64,000 bases of DNA from Legionella cherrii (lineage in GTDB: Bacteria; Pseudomonadota; Gammaproteobacteria; Legionellales; Legionellaceae). The stretch lies in NCBI RefSeq assembly GCF_900635815.1, contig NZ_LR134173.1, positions 3,665,542 to 3,729,541 of the forward strand. The letters run 5' to 3'. The notes below the pieces were generated by a model that saw only the letters and a list, made by a program, of their open reading frames with translations, was not told the DNA's origin and searched no databases. The position numbers and the translations under genes were made by a program. Within the stretch, counting starts at the first letter, position 1, and each line of letters opens with the position of its first letter. Positions 19,137 to 28,088 of this stretch are shown here, piece after piece.

Positions 19137-19911
19137 GTAATGGGTGCTCTACCGAAAATGTAATATCGTCCAGGGAACATATCGGACGAATCCCCTGCAA
19201 GGAATTAGTTGCAAAAAGAACATCGGCTTCTTTTAACATTGTTTTTGTCAAAGAAACTTCCCTGCAAATTAAGCCCTGTTGTTTCGACAATTGCAAAATC
19301 CTTGAACGGGTAACTCCAGGAAGTACGCCATCGGTTACAGGAGGAGTCAGCAGGCACTTATCCTGTATCAAAAATAAATTCGCACAGGTAGTTTCGGTTG
19401 CATGATGCTGCAAGTTAAAAAACAACGCCTCATCAGCACCTAAAGCATTTGCTTGACGTCGGGCCAAAATAGCCTCTAAATAGTTGACCGATTTAACTTG
19501 ATATATAGGATTATTTCCATCTCTTAACCACGGCGCGCTAACCAATCGGAGTGGATGAGTTTCCACGGTATAGTTAAAAGTCTGGAATATAAGCTGGCTT
19601 ATCTGTCCCTGAGCTGCTAGGCCCCTAGGTGCGGAGCCTCCACTTAAAATTGCTTTAATACCACCATGATATAAATTATCGCATTTAATTTTATGAAGCA
19701 GATGCTCTCGCCATTGCTTAAAAGAAAGATCAAAGGGGATGCCTAGCTTTTGCGCAGAATCATTTAAACGTTGCCAATGCAAAAAAGCACAACATGGTCT
19801 AGCACTCTCCACTTTAAGCGTTTCAAACAAACCCTCGCCCAAAAAAATGCGATCATCAATTGGAAACGCAAAATTGCTGTCCCCTTCAGTCAGTACTCGT
19901 GTTCGTGTCAT
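19090..19911 (-). CDS. pabC: Class IV aminotransferase, probable aminodeoxychorismate lyase
   Basis: A 273-residue PLP enzyme of fold type IV. It has DRIFLGEGLFETLKV at the N-terminus, the PLP-binding lysine in VKSVNYLEAILARRQA near residue 140, and the cofactor-binding TETTCANLF and GVLPGVTRSRIL segments. Length and the NYLEAILARRQA motif fit PabC, which releases pyruvate from 4-amino-4-deoxychorismate to give p-aminobenzoate for folate. D-amino acid or branched-chain aminotransferase activity is the alternative within the same fold. A 5-formyl-THF cyclo-ligase gene lies close by. Confidence 0.83.
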   Translation of the reverse strand: MTRTRVLTEGDSNFAFPIDDRIFLGEGLFETLKVESARPCCAFLHWQRLNDSAQKLGIPFDLSFKQWREHLLHKIKCDNLYHGGIKAILSGGSAPRGLAAQGQISQLIFQTFNYTVETHPLRLVSAPWLRDGNNPIYQVKSVNYLEAILARRQANALGADEALFFNLQHHATETTCANLFLIQDKCLLTPPVTDGVLPGVTRSRILQLSKQQGLICREVSLTKTMLKEADVLFATNSLQGIRPICSLDDITFSVEHPLLSQLSSSLSICDESN

Positions 19912-19980
19912 TACTTACTTAAACCTATTATTCTAGAAAAAGCAGTTGCATCTAATACGAGTGTTTATTGACGAGGGAGG

Positions 19981-20178
19981 TTAATAATCGCCAAAATCGT
20001 CCAGCTCATCACGCAAACGTTTTTCATCCAACATATTTTCCAATCGTCTACGGGCGTCTAAACCATTAGGAACCACTTCGGTAACCTCGGCTTCAACATC
20101 CAACTCACTATCAACATCAACGAAGTCTTCTCCGACTTCTACAACAGCATCTTCATCATCTTCAAATAAATCACTCAT
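19981..20178 (-). CDS. Small acidic protein, PA3496 family
   Basis: A 65-residue, strongly acidic protein. Residues 1-40 are dominated by Asp, Glu and Val; the C-terminus DARRRLENMLDEKRLRDELD is a conserved charged helix. This C-terminal motif matches the gammaproteobacterial family named after P. aeruginosa PA3496 (putative envelope integrity protein, from memory). No signal peptide or membrane segment is seen. The biochemical role is unknown. It is transcribed divergently from the 5-formyl-THF cyclo-ligase gene across a 261-bp gap. Confidence 0.78.
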   Translation of the reverse strand: MSDLFEDDEDAVVEVGEDFVDVDSELDVEAEVTEVVPNGLDARRRLENMLDEKRLRDELDDFGDY

Positions 20179-20220
20179 ACCATTCTCTCAATGAGTTATA
20201 CTGTACATGGAATCTAGGGG

Positions 20221-20245
20221 CTGTTGACCGTAGAATTGTCAACAG
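20221..20245. promoter_or_regulatory. Perfect inverted repeat in divergent promoter region
   Basis: CTGTTGAC at 20221-20228 and GTCAACAG at 20238-20245 are perfectly symmetric around a 9-base spacer; AGG/CCT pairs extend it after two mismatches. It lies between the divergent PA3496-like and cyclo-ligase genes, so it could be an operator or an RNA hairpin. There is no T run. Confidence 0.45.
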
Positions 20246-20439
20246 ATCCTAATATCAAAGGATCACAAAAAACCAGGACGGCTTATATACCTTATTTTTT
20301 CTTCCTTGCCTAGTTTTTTATAAAAAAATTTGCAATTTCCTAAGATTTCAGAGTGACAAATTTTTTAGAGGATTTCAATACCTTGAATTTTTACAATAAA
20401 GAATCGATAATTTAAAGAGAATAATACACCGATAATTGT

Positions 20440-21021
20440 ATGACCGATCAAGTCAAAAAGGCTTTAAGAGATACGATGAAACAAATACGCTCTAAGATAT
20501 CTGTTTCGTATCGTGCCGCAGCTTCTAGTCAAGTATGCAATCGCATTCGCTTGTTAGAGCAATATCGAAATGCCAAACAAATCGCACTTTATTTTGCAAT
20601 TAACGGTGAAATTGATGTGGATGAACTTTGGAGGAATGCGCTCTCACAAGGAAAAATCTGTTATTTTCCTGTTCTTAATGAAGAAAATTTAACTCTTTCT
20701 TTTTTACCAGCAACATCGGATACCCCCTTCCAAAAAAATCGTTACGGGATTGCTGAACCCGATGTTGATCCTGATTTATCCATTCCTGTTGAAGAATTAG
20801 ACTTAGCCTTAGTGCCATTAGTTGCTTTTGATGTACGTTGTAATCGCCTTGGTATGGGAGCTGGTTATTACGATCGGACCTTTAAAGGTAGAGAAAATTG
20901 TCCTTTATTTGGTGTCGCTTACCAATTTCAACGTGTCGATTCCATTGAACCCGAACCCTGGGATATCCAGCTTAATGCAGTCATTACCCAACGTGCCATT
21001 TATTGGTATGGAGGGGGTTAG
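20440..21021 (+). CDS. 5-formyltetrahydrofolate cyclo-ligase
   Basis: A 193-residue member of the 5-FTHF cyclo-ligase (YgfA/MTHFS) family, which uses ATP to convert 5-formyl-THF to 5,10-methenyl-THF. The N-terminal Lys/Arg-rich helix (LRDTMKQIRSKIS) and the substrate loop FAINGEIDVDEL lead to RYGIAEP, then PLVAFDVRCNRLGMGAGYYDRTF, the family signature (Asp-Gly-Tyr-Tyr-Asp core). It is cytosolic. In many gammaproteobacteria 6S RNA lies upstream of this gene; I could not recognise it in the 261-bp gap here. Confidence 0.93.
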   Translation: MTDQVKKALRDTMKQIRSKISVSYRAAASSQVCNRIRLLEQYRNAKQIALYFAINGEIDVDELWRNALSQGKICYFPVLNEENLTLSFLPATSDTPFQKNRYGIAEPDVDPDLSIPVEELDLALVPLVAFDVRCNRLGMGAGYYDRTFKGRENCPLFGVAYQFQRVDSIEPEPWDIQLNAVITQRAIYWYGGG

Positions 21022-21359
21022 GTTAAAGCATCTGCATTAATTTCTCCGGTACGCACGCGGACCACTTGCTGCAACTCATAAACGAAAATTTTGCCATCAC
21101 CAATTTTTCCGGTATACGCAGATTTACAAATCGCTTCAATTGCCGATTCAACCATATCATCAGGCAAGGCCAATTCAATTTTAATCTTAGGAAGGAAATC
21201 AACTACATATTCAGCACCTCGGTACAGCTCCGTATGACCTTTTTGTCGTCCAAAGCCTCGAGTTTCAGAAATAGTTATCCCTGGCACTCCTATTTCCATT
21301 AACGCTTCATGTACATCATCCAGTTTAAAAGGCTTAATAATTGCCATAATCATTTTCAT
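21018..21359 (-). CDS. glnK: P-II nitrogen regulatory protein (GlnB/GlnK type)
   Basis: A 113-residue P-II signal protein (normal 112), a trimeric sensor of 2-oxoglutarate and ATP/ADP. The uridylylation site Tyr51 is present in the T-loop TELYRGAEY, and the B- and C-loop motifs GDGKIFVYELQQVVRVRTGE are intact. VDFLPKIKIE after the T-loop is closer to GlnK than to GlnB, but no amtB follows, so the GlnB/GlnK assignment is tentative. The stop codon overlaps the end of the convergent cyclo-ligase gene by four bases. Confidence 0.92.
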   Translation of the reverse strand: MKMIMAIIKPFKLDDVHEALMEIGVPGITISETRGFGRQKGHTELYRGAEYVVDFLPKIKIELALPDDMVESAIEAICKSAYTGKIGDGKIFVYELQQVVRVRTGEINADALT

Positions 21360-21421
21360 AATATATTCCGCTGTGATAATACTTTTGTTAGACTCTTTAC
21401 AAAAACAAACATGGAGTGATT

Positions 21422-21682
21422 ATGTTCGACCCCAAACAATTTGACGATTTAGCAAAAAAACTTTTTGCTGCTCTTCCCCCAAGTCTACAAAACATTGAAA
21501 AAGACATCCAACAAAAATTTAAAGAAGTGTTACAAGCAGCTTTTGCGCATATGGATCTGATTACTCGCGAAGAGTTTGATGTACAAACCAAAGTTCTGGC
21601 ACGAACCCGAGAAAAAGTAGAACACCTTCAAAAGCAAGTCGATGTTTTAATGACCCAGCTTAATAAAGAACAAAAGCAATAG
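21422..21682 (+). CDS. ubiK: Ubiquinone biosynthesis accessory factor UbiK (BMFP domain)
   Basis: An 86-residue protein. The ATG at 21422 has GGAG six bases upstream and gives the normal N-terminus MFDPKQFDDL; a GTG at 21416 would add only two residues. The sequence is a short amphipathic N-terminal helix, then FKEVLQAAFAHMDLITREEFDVQ, here given by its core MDLITREEFDVQ, and a C-terminal coiled coil. The family (YqiC) forms trimeric coiled coils and helps UbiJ and the Ubi complex assemble ubiquinone under oxygen. Confidence 0.9.
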   Translation: MFDPKQFDDLAKKLFAALPPSLQNIEKDIQQKFKEVLQAAFAHMDLITREEFDVQTKVLARTREKVEHLQKQVDVLMTQLNKEQKQ

Positions 21683-21873
21683 CAGCATAAGCTCAAGCGA
21701 CAATAATATAAGCCTATAAACTTTGTTTTAGATTCTAAGACATCCCTGATTCGAGGAACAGAGTTTACTTAAGTCAATAGATAGAGATAACGAAGCAATA
21801 AAGGAAAAAATGCAGGTTATGCTCTAATAGGAAATTTTGTCGAACAATTAGTCCAACATCACAGGAAGAAGCA

Positions 21874-23385
21874 ATGAATCTTGCATTTACTAAAACACGT
21901 AGTACTGTGGGGATATTGGCACAACCGGTGTCAGTAGAAGTTCATTTATCGAATGGTTTGCCTGGTTTTACAATCGTAGGCCTTGCCGAAACCGCCGTGA
22001 AAGAAAGCAAGGATCGAGTCCGCTCTGCGATTATTAATAGCCAGTTTGAATTTCCCTGCCGAAAAATTACTGTCAATTTGGGGCCTGCTGATTTACCTAA
22101 AACAGGAAGTGGTTTTGATTTACCAATCGCTCTTGGTATTCTTGCTGCTTCCAAGCAAATTCCTCAAAACCAATTAACCGACCATGAGTTTATAGCCGAA
22201 CTTGCTTTGAGTGGCGAGCTTCGAGGCATTTCCGCTATTATTCCAGCTGTCTTAGCGGCAAACAAAGAAAAAAGCTCACTGATTATCGCCAGTGCTAATG
22301 CACATGAAGCCTCCTTGACCGGATATCAAAACATCTATAGTGCAAATAACTTGCGTGAAGTATGCAGCTACCTGTGTCAAGGAACTTCATTACAATTCCT
22401 CCCCCCTAAACCTGAATCATGCTCCATGCGCTATACAGACGATTGGTCTGATATTAAAGGTCAGTTTCATGCGAAAAAAGCAATGGAAATTGCCGCATAT
22501 GGCGGACACAGTATTTTACTCAATGGTGCTCCTGGAAGCGGAAAAACCATGTTAGCCAGGCGATTCAGGACTCTATTGCCCCCCTTATCTGAAGCAGAAG
22601 CCTTAGAATGTATCGCCATTAACTCCATACGCGGTAAATTACCTGATTTTAGTGAATGGTGCTCCCCACCTTTTCGTACCCCCCATCATACTGCCTCCCC
22701 CGTATCTTTAGTTGGTGGGGGAAATCCCCCAAAACCAGGGGAAATATCTCTGGCACATCATGGGGTCTTATTTTTGGATGAGTTACCTGAATTTGATCGA
22801 CAAGTCCTAGAAACCTTAAGACAACCTCTGGAATCAGGAACAATATGCATTTCAAGAGCGGCAGCACAAATAGAATTTCCAGCGAAATTTCAGCTCATCG
22901 CAGCCATGAATCCCTGCCCATGTGGACAATGGGGCAATCCTCAGGCGAACTGTTTGTGTAGCCCTGATCGCATCAAGCGATATCATGCCAAAATTTCAGC
23001 ACCTTTACTGGATCGTATTGACATGCATATCTCCGTCCAGGCACTCACTCAAGAGGAATTAGTTACCCCGAATAGTAATCCTCATAAACAAAGTGATCTG
23101 ATCCGAGAGCAGGTTATTAAAGTACGAGCCATACAGTTGGCGCGACAAGATTGTCTTAATGCTTATTTAGGAGCAAATACATGTGAAAAAATTTGTGCAT
23201 TAGGTTCTGAGGAACACGATTTTTTACGACAGTCTATGCTGCAACTCAAACTGTCTGCCCGGGGATATCATCGTTTATTGAAAGTTGCTCGAACTATTGC
23301 TGACATACACGCAAGCAGCCGGGTATGCTTAGAGCATTTACAACAAGCATTATCCTTCAGGCATGCATTACGCACTCCGGGATAA
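21874..23385 (+). CDS. comM: ComM/YifB family Mg-chelatase-like AAA+ ATPase
   Basis: A 503-residue AAA+ protein of the YifB/ComM family, a hexameric helicase that promotes branch migration during natural transformation. The N-terminal Lon-protease-like domain (1-180) begins with the canonical GILAQPVSVEVHLSNGLPGF segment (core VEVHLSNGLPGF). Walker A is GAPGSGKTM near residue 215, Walker B is VLFLDELPEF near 300, and PCPCGQWGNP marks the Mg-chelatase type. Legionella is naturally competent, so a ComM role in recombination of incoming DNA fits. The 3' end faces a convergent membrane gene across a palindromic repeat. Confidence 0.94.
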   Translation: MNLAFTKTRSTVGILAQPVSVEVHLSNGLPGFTIVGLAETAVKESKDRVRSAIINSQFEFPCRKITVNLGPADLPKTGSGFDLPIALGILAASKQIPQNQLTDHEFIAELALSGELRGISAIIPAVLAANKEKSSLIIASANAHEASLTGYQNIYSANNLREVCSYLCQGTSLQFLPPKPESCSMRYTDDWSDIKGQFHAKKAMEIAAYGGHSILLNGAPGSGKTMLARRFRTLLPPLSEAEALECIAINSIRGKLPDFSEWCSPPFRTPHHTASPVSLVGGGNPPKPGEISLAHHGVLFLDELPEFDRQVLETLRQPLESGTICISRAAAQIEFPAKFQLIAAMNPCPCGQWGNPQANCLCSPDRIKRYHAKISAPLLDRIDMHISVQALTQEELVTPNSNPHKQSDLIREQVIKVRAIQLARQDCLNAYLGANTCEKICALGSEEHDFLRQSMLQLKLSARGYHRLLKVARTIADIHASSRVCLEHLQQALSFRHALRTPG

Positions 23386-23402
23386 AGGGGATTGTCGTTA
23401 AA

Positions 23403-23498
23403 CTCCCCTCTCCCGCTGGGGAAAGGTGTCCGTAAGGGCGGATAAGGGTATTGATTTTAACTAACGAACCCTCACCCCTAACTCTCGAGAGGGGATTC
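23403..23498. repeat. ~100-bp palindromic intergenic repeat, copy 2
   Basis: Homologous to 15974-16074: GC-rich inverted ends (CTCCCCTCTCCC near the left, GAGAGGGGATT at the right) and the shared core AAGGGCGGATAAGGGTATTG. It separates the convergent comM gene and the GT87-like membrane gene. Confidence 0.75.
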
Positions 23499-23508
23499 CT
23501 AATGGCAG

Positions 23509-24828
23509 TTAGGTTAATTCCAAATTAAAAGTTAAATTGAGCAAACGTATGAGGTAATAGATTACCGGAACGAACACTCCTAAGACGAAAATTATGATCA
23601 TTGTCGATATTGAATAATGGATTGGTTCACCAGATTGGAGCTCATTATTTCCATAGATGTTTTTTCTTTTGCTTAATAGATAGCATAGAAGTGATAAACC
23701 ATAAAAATGGCTGGAGAAAAAACTGATTCGGACCCAAACATTAGACATTTCTTGGCTGTTTACATAATCAATAGGAAAATTGAGGAGAAATAGGCATAAG
23801 AACCACATCAACATGGTTTTTGTCGAAAAGTCTTGTTCTTCTGATGCCACAAACCAAATAAGTATCATGGGAAGAATTAACACTGGAAAATAATACATCC
23901 ATCCAAAAGGGCTCAGAAATAACATCATTGCTAAAGTCAGACAAAAGGGTTGATGATTTACCGGATCCTTTTGATTTGGACCTAGTTTTCGCCAATACCA
24001 TCGAAGCAAAAATAAAAATAAAATCCCATAACACAGATTGACTAATTTCAAATAAAACATGTTAGGGAGTTTCTCTCCTCCAAAAAATAGACGAAAAATA
24101 AACCCATAAATTGAGGCATTCCAATCATCCCCATACCAAAACACCCCTCGCATCATTCTAAAATATTGCTCATAAACCACCGGGCCATGAGCCAGGAGGG
24201 GAAGACTTGCAGCCACTAATAAAGTAACCAACATGATTGCAAAAACTCGTTTACGGCCTTGTTTTAAAACATAGAAAAATAACAAAGCGGGAAATAATTT
24301 GATCGCAATGATAATGCCCCAGAATATACCTGCACGATAGTCACGATCATTTAAATAAAAATAATACCCCCCCATAATTAAAAACAATAAAATACATCCA
24401 AATTGCTGAGTCACCAGATTCATTAGTGTGGGAAAAAATGCAAAATATAGAAGATACACATTGATATAATGTTTCTGCAAAAAACGATGCGAAAACGCAT
24501 AATAAAAACTAATAGTTACTCCAATTATGCCTAAAATGAAAGAAATGCAAACCCAAACAAGTAATGCGTTGGAATAGCTTAATCGCGTTAAAAAACTAAA
24601 TCCCCACAAAACAAACGGTGGATTTAAATTAGCAGGCAATATTTTTATAGCGGGCAAAAACGTAGTAAAGAAATTTCTATAAGGATTTTCGCCTTGCATT
24701 AATGCCTGAGACGATAAATAAAAAGAAGAGAAATCAACTCGTTGATAATGCTTAAAAATAAAATAGAAAAGCAAACAATAAAAACTCAGCAATACTAAAA
24801 TGCATACATGCTGATAGCGATCGCTCAT
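23509..24828 (-). CDS. GT87 (DUF2029)-like membrane protein
   Basis: A 439-residue integral membrane protein with ten or more hydrophobic helices. The ATG at 24828 has AAGGA well placed upstream and is preferred to an ATG nine codons earlier at 24855. After the first helix, DFSSFYLSSQALMQGENPY is the pattern of the DUF2029/GT87 family (Asp and the GxNPY element), followed by NPPFVLW and AIKLFPALLF. Characterised relatives are polyprenol-phosphate-dependent mannosyl- or arabinofuranosyltransferases of GT-C fold. Donor and acceptor here are unknown, and there are no sugar genes adjacent. Confidence 0.75.
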   Translation of the reverse strand: MSDRYQHVCILVLLSFYCLLFYFIFKHYQRVDFSSFYLSSQALMQGENPYRNFFTTFLPAIKILPANLNPPFVLWGFSFLTRLSYSNALLVWVCISFILGIIGVTISFYYAFSHRFLQKHYINVYLLYFAFFPTLMNLVTQQFGCILLFLIMGGYYFYLNDRDYRAGIFWGIIIAIKLFPALLFFYVLKQGRKRVFAIMLVTLLVAASLPLLAHGPVVYEQYFRMMRGVFWYGDDWNASIYGFIFRLFFGGEKLPNMFYLKLVNLCYGILFLFLLRWYWRKLGPNQKDPVNHQPFCLTLAMMLFLSPFGWMYYFPVLILPMILIWFVASEEQDFSTKTMLMWFLCLFLLNFPIDYVNSQEMSNVWVRISFFSSHFYGLSLLCYLLSKRKNIYGNNELQSGEPIHYSISTMIIIFVLGVFVPVIYYLIRLLNLTFNLELT

Positions 24829-24982
24829 GGGTATATCCTTCTGAATCTGATGCACATCCTATTGAAAAGCCCTATTTGCACTCAAATCTGACTTTTCCCC
24901 AAGATTCTTATTTTGTGACCAAGAGAAAGCTATATCCTTGGATGGTCCATTTAAATTATACTGTCCTCTGCGGTGCTTGATA

Positions 24983-25879
24983 TTACACTTGATGACTTAA
25001 TGCATCAAAAATTGCCATGCGTACAAAAACGCCATTTGCAACTTGACTCAGTATAAAAGAATGTGCCCCGTCTGCAACATCACTGTCTATTTCAATACCT
25101 CGATTTATAGGTCCCGGATGCATCACCATCACGTCAGGTTTAGCATACGTCAGATTTTCTTTGGTTAGAGCAAAATCACGTCGATAAGTATCGAGATCCA
25201 AATGATCGGACGCTGCTAAACGTTCATGTTGCACACGCAAACAAATCACTACATCCGCATCGATTAATCCATCGCGTAAATCATGGGTTACTCGTCCATA
25301 ATGCACTGTCTGAGGTTGCCAAATCTCCGGAGCAACCATGACAAGCTCACCCACTCCCAATTGAGCGCAAATACATTGAAAAGAATTCGCCACCCTTGAG
25401 TGCCTAATATTTCCCAGAATTGCTATTTTTAATTGATCCAATCGCGGTTTTCGCTCAAGGATTGTCATCATATCAAGCAAAGCTTGGCTTGGATGTGCAT
25501 GGGTACCATCACCTGCATTAATTATATGGGCTAAATCCCCAATTTGTTGGGCCAAATTTTGCTGTAACCCATTTTGACGATGGCGAATTACAAAATATTG
25601 AATTCCCATAGCTGCAAGGGTGCGAACTGTATCCTCAATGGTCTCTCCCTTAGTTTCTGAAGAGCTGTGTAGGTCTAGATTGATTACTGGCATGGATAAA
25701 CGCTTTGCAGCCAATTCAAAACTTACCCGAGTTCGCGTACTGTTTTCATAAAATAAATTTGCCACCGTATATTGTGCGTATGATGGATAATGATTCTGAT
25801 TTTTGAAATACACGGCACGTTGTAGTATGGATTCAATTTGTTGACGTGATAATTGACTAATTTCTAAGAAATGATTCAT
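24983..25879 (-). CDS. pyrB: Aspartate carbamoyltransferase catalytic subunit
   Basis: A 298-residue carbamoyltransferase for the second step of pyrimidine synthesis. The carbamoyl phosphate loop is YENSTRTRVSFELAAKRL (core STRTR, near residue 48), followed by SSETKGE, HPSQALLDMMT near 130 and MHPGPINRG near 255. No pyrI regulatory subunit gene is adjacent, which fits class B/C enzymes without PyrI. ruvX and yqgE follow upstream on the same strand across a 145-bp gap with a palindromic repeat, an arrangement seen in several gammaproteobacteria. Confidence 0.95.
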   Translation of the reverse strand: MNHFLEISQLSRQQIESILQRAVYFKNQNHYPSYAQYTVANLFYENSTRTRVSFELAAKRLSMPVINLDLHSSSETKGETIEDTVRTLAAMGIQYFVIRHRQNGLQQNLAQQIGDLAHIINAGDGTHAHPSQALLDMMTILERKPRLDQLKIAILGNIRHSRVANSFQCICAQLGVGELVMVAPEIWQPQTVHYGRVTHDLRDGLIDADVVICLRVQHERLAASDHLDLDTYRRDFALTKENLTYAKPDVMVMHPGPINRGIEIDSDVADGAHSFILSQVANGVFVRMAIFDALSHQV

Positions 25880-25956
25880 AAAAACCTTATTTTTTAACTA
25901 AACCGCTAGGACTCTGTGGTCTCTTCCCGCTTCGCTAGATTGAGCCATGAATTCAT

Positions 25957-25983
25957 GTCATCCCGACCATAGCGAGGGATGAC
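25957..25983. repeat. Dispersed GTCATCCC palindrome
   Basis: GTCATCCC at 25957-25964 and GGGATGAC at 25976-25983 form a perfect 8-bp inverted repeat, matching the copy at 12521-12547. It lies in the pyrB-ruvX gap. Confidence 0.65.
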
Positions 25984-26024
25984 TTGGGTTGTATGTGGCT
26001 ATGCCAGTAGAATGCGGAAAGACC

Positions 26025-26453
26025 CTATTCAGGATGTTGTAGCCATTGCTCCAGTATAACACAAGCCGCTATACTATCTACCTCAGATTGCTTGATTTTA
26101 CGATATCCACCTTGTGCAAACAATTGCTCCCTAGCCGCAACCGTTGAAAGCCGTTCATCAACTAAATGAACCGGTAAAGTAAATCGCTTACGCAATTCCT
26201 TGGCAAATCGGCGCGCAGCGGAAGTTGTGTATAACTCACTGCCATCAATACAGGTAGGAATACCTACAATTAATGCTTGAGGGGACCACTCAGCAATGAC
26301 TTTGGCAACCAAACCCCAATCAGGCACACCGGATCGGGCACTCAAAGTCGCTAAAGGGGAGGCGCTGCACGTTAATTGTTGACCTACTGCAACACCAATG
26401 CGTTTATAACCGAAATCAAAACCTAAAAAAACAGGACTAGGCATGGCCGACAT
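26025..26453 (-). CDS. ruvX: RuvX/YqgF RNase H-fold putative Holliday junction resolvase
   Basis: A 142-residue RNase H-like protein, the normal length for YqgF. The first Asp-containing strand is FLGFDFGYKRIGVAVG near the N-terminus, the conserved VGIP lies near residue 79, DERLST near 100, and the last acidic motif is EVDSIAACVILEQWL. Members act in 16S rRNA 5'-end processing and are proposed resolvases. Its start overlaps the end of yqgE by 17 bases, so the two are translationally linked. Confidence 0.93.
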   Translation of the reverse strand: MSAMPSPVFLGFDFGYKRIGVAVGQQLTCSASPLATLSARSGVPDWGLVAKVIAEWSPQALIVGIPTCIDGSELYTTSAARRFAKELRKRFTLPVHLVDERLSTVAAREQLFAQGGYRKIKQSEVDSIAACVILEQWLQHPE

Positions 26454-27000
26454 TTGAACTGAGTTGGCTCATTCTAATCCCTAAAGTGGACCCTGCATAT
26501 TCCCAACGATCCTCGAAGGGAACCTCATACAAAATCTCCGAGCGATAAGGACAAACCAACCAAGTATTTTCAAGAATTTCTTTTTCCAATTGATTTTCCA
26601 CCCATCCAGCATAACCTAAAGTAATTAAAACATCTTTAGGTCCTTTATCTTCTGCGATGGCACGAATAATATCATTTGATGTAGTTACCGTCACCTCATC
26701 TTGTAAAAACAAGCTGGATCGCCACCCACCAAATTGTTTATGAATCACAAATCCCCTTTCAGGTTGTACTGGCCCACCAAACATTAAAGGCATTTTGCTT
26801 TGCTCCATACGAACTGGCTCAATATGTAATTGCTCAAAAACGATGGCAAGGGGAAATTGCATGGGGCGATTGACAATTAAACCTACAGATCCTTGTTCGT
26901 GATGTTCACAAATGTAAATCACTGTTCTTTCAAAATTAGGATCATTTAGAGAAGGCATTGCAATCAGCAAATGATTAGCCAGCGAGCTTATAATTGCCAT
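26437..27000 (-). CDS. yqgE: YqgE/AlgH family protein (DUF179)
   Basis: A 187-residue protein of the YqgE/AlgH family. It shows the family motifs HLLIAMPSLNDPNFERTVIYICEH (core LNDPNFERTVIYICEH), GSVGLIVNRP near residue 37, FGGPVQPERGFV near 75 and LGYAGWVENQLEKEI near 130. The biochemical function is not established; it is almost always next to ruvX, as here. A four-base-type overlap is replaced by a 17-base overlap with ruvX downstream. Confidence 0.92.
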   Translation of the reverse strand: MAIISSLANHLLIAMPSLNDPNFERTVIYICEHHEQGSVGLIVNRPMQFPLAIVFEQLHIEPVRMEQSKMPLMFGGPVQPERGFVIHKQFGGWRSSLFLQDEVTVTTSNDIIRAIAEDKGPKDVLITLGYAGWVENQLEKEILENTWLVCPYRSEILYEVPFEDRWEYAGSTLGIRMSQLSSNVGHA

Positions 27001-27079
27001 GAGCCCTCCCGAAGGGTTAGTTTATTTATTAGGTTTATATTAATTATATACCAATTGTATATTTTTTATACGAACATGA

Positions 27080-27823
27080 TTAAAAATCATGCTCCACTGT
27101 AACCTTTACATAAAGTGTTGCTTGCTGAGAAAAAGGCCTTCCAGCGGTATAAGACACAGAGGAAGAGTCAGTATCCTCTGTTCCCTCAGGAGTTCCCAAA
27201 GAAACCCACTTATTTAATGGGACCATTAAAGTTGTATCTATATTTTGATTATCAAATTGCTGTCCACCTGCGGGATTTTGTTGTTCACGTACTCGACGCA
27301 CTTTTAACTCGACCTTTGAACCACGCATCACCGGTTGAACCAGCAATCCATTTTTTATCTGATGTTGTTCGTAAGCTATTCCTGTAAAAAATCCCGCACC
27401 TACCGAGGTGATGATTGGCACTTCTTCTCCAGTAGAGACAAAGGCAGATTCGCCACTCATTACTTTAACTGATTGTGAACGCTTCACCTCAGCTGGAGAC
27501 TGCGAACTATAGGTCACAGAATTTTCATTTTGTGTACTAAGCCAATTAGGGTCCCCTTGATAAATTGAAATTTTAAATGTTACAGGGGGTACATCAATTT
27601 GATGCAATACGGTTCTAATTTGGGTTAATGTCTGAGGAGAAACTTGCACGATTAAAGTTTGCCCAGAACCACTTATTTTTTCTCCGGATTGCAACAGGGG
27701 TTGCACTAATTGAATCACTTTTTGAACAGGGACATAATGCAGTTCAATCACCTTGGTGATTAGCGTTTGCGAAAACACATTATTTGCCAACAATAATAAA
27801 CCGATTAACCAAAATCGCTTCAT
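27080..27823 (-). CDS. Short secretin N-domain-like exported protein
   Basis: A 247-residue protein starting at the ATG at 27823, which has AAGGAG upstream. Residues 1-18 are a signal peptide ending in VFSQ. Residues 20-85 resemble a secretin N-domain (VIELHYVPVQKVIQLVQPLL ... IVQVSPQTLTQIRTVLHQID), as in GspD or PilQ. The following ~160 residues are beta-rich (EEVPIITSVGAGFF, GLLVQPVMRGSKVELKV) but the secretin channel signature is not seen, and typical secretins are over 500 residues. It stands alone, without other secretion genes. It may be periplasmic or outer-membrane associated. Confidence 0.75.
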   Translation of the reverse strand: MKRFWLIGLLLLANNVFSQTLITKVIELHYVPVQKVIQLVQPLLQSGEKISGSGQTLIVQVSPQTLTQIRTVLHQIDVPPVTFKISIYQGDPNWLSTQNENSVTYSSQSPAEVKRSQSVKVMSGESAFVSTGEEVPIITSVGAGFFTGIAYEQHQIKNGLLVQPVMRGSKVELKVRRVREQQNPAGGQQFDNQNIDTTLMVPLNKWVSLGTPEGTEDTDSSSVSYTAGRPFSQQATLYVKVTVEHDF

Positions 27824-28088
27824 CCCGAACTCCTTGTCCCTGATAATCATCCATGAATTTCATGTAAGGGAAAATATATTATGGTAAACCCTAATATCGA
27901 TTGTAGACCAATATAAAAAAACAATGGAATAAAATAAAAATATTTTTAGCTTTAGGGGCTCTTCCTAATTCTCTCTTGAAAAATCCATGGATCAAGTAAA
28001 AAAATACTTGATCCCTAATTCAATTGTTTTGTTCCTGAAAAAGTTTGGGGTATACTTCTCCAAAATTTGCTTAAGAGATGCGAACATC

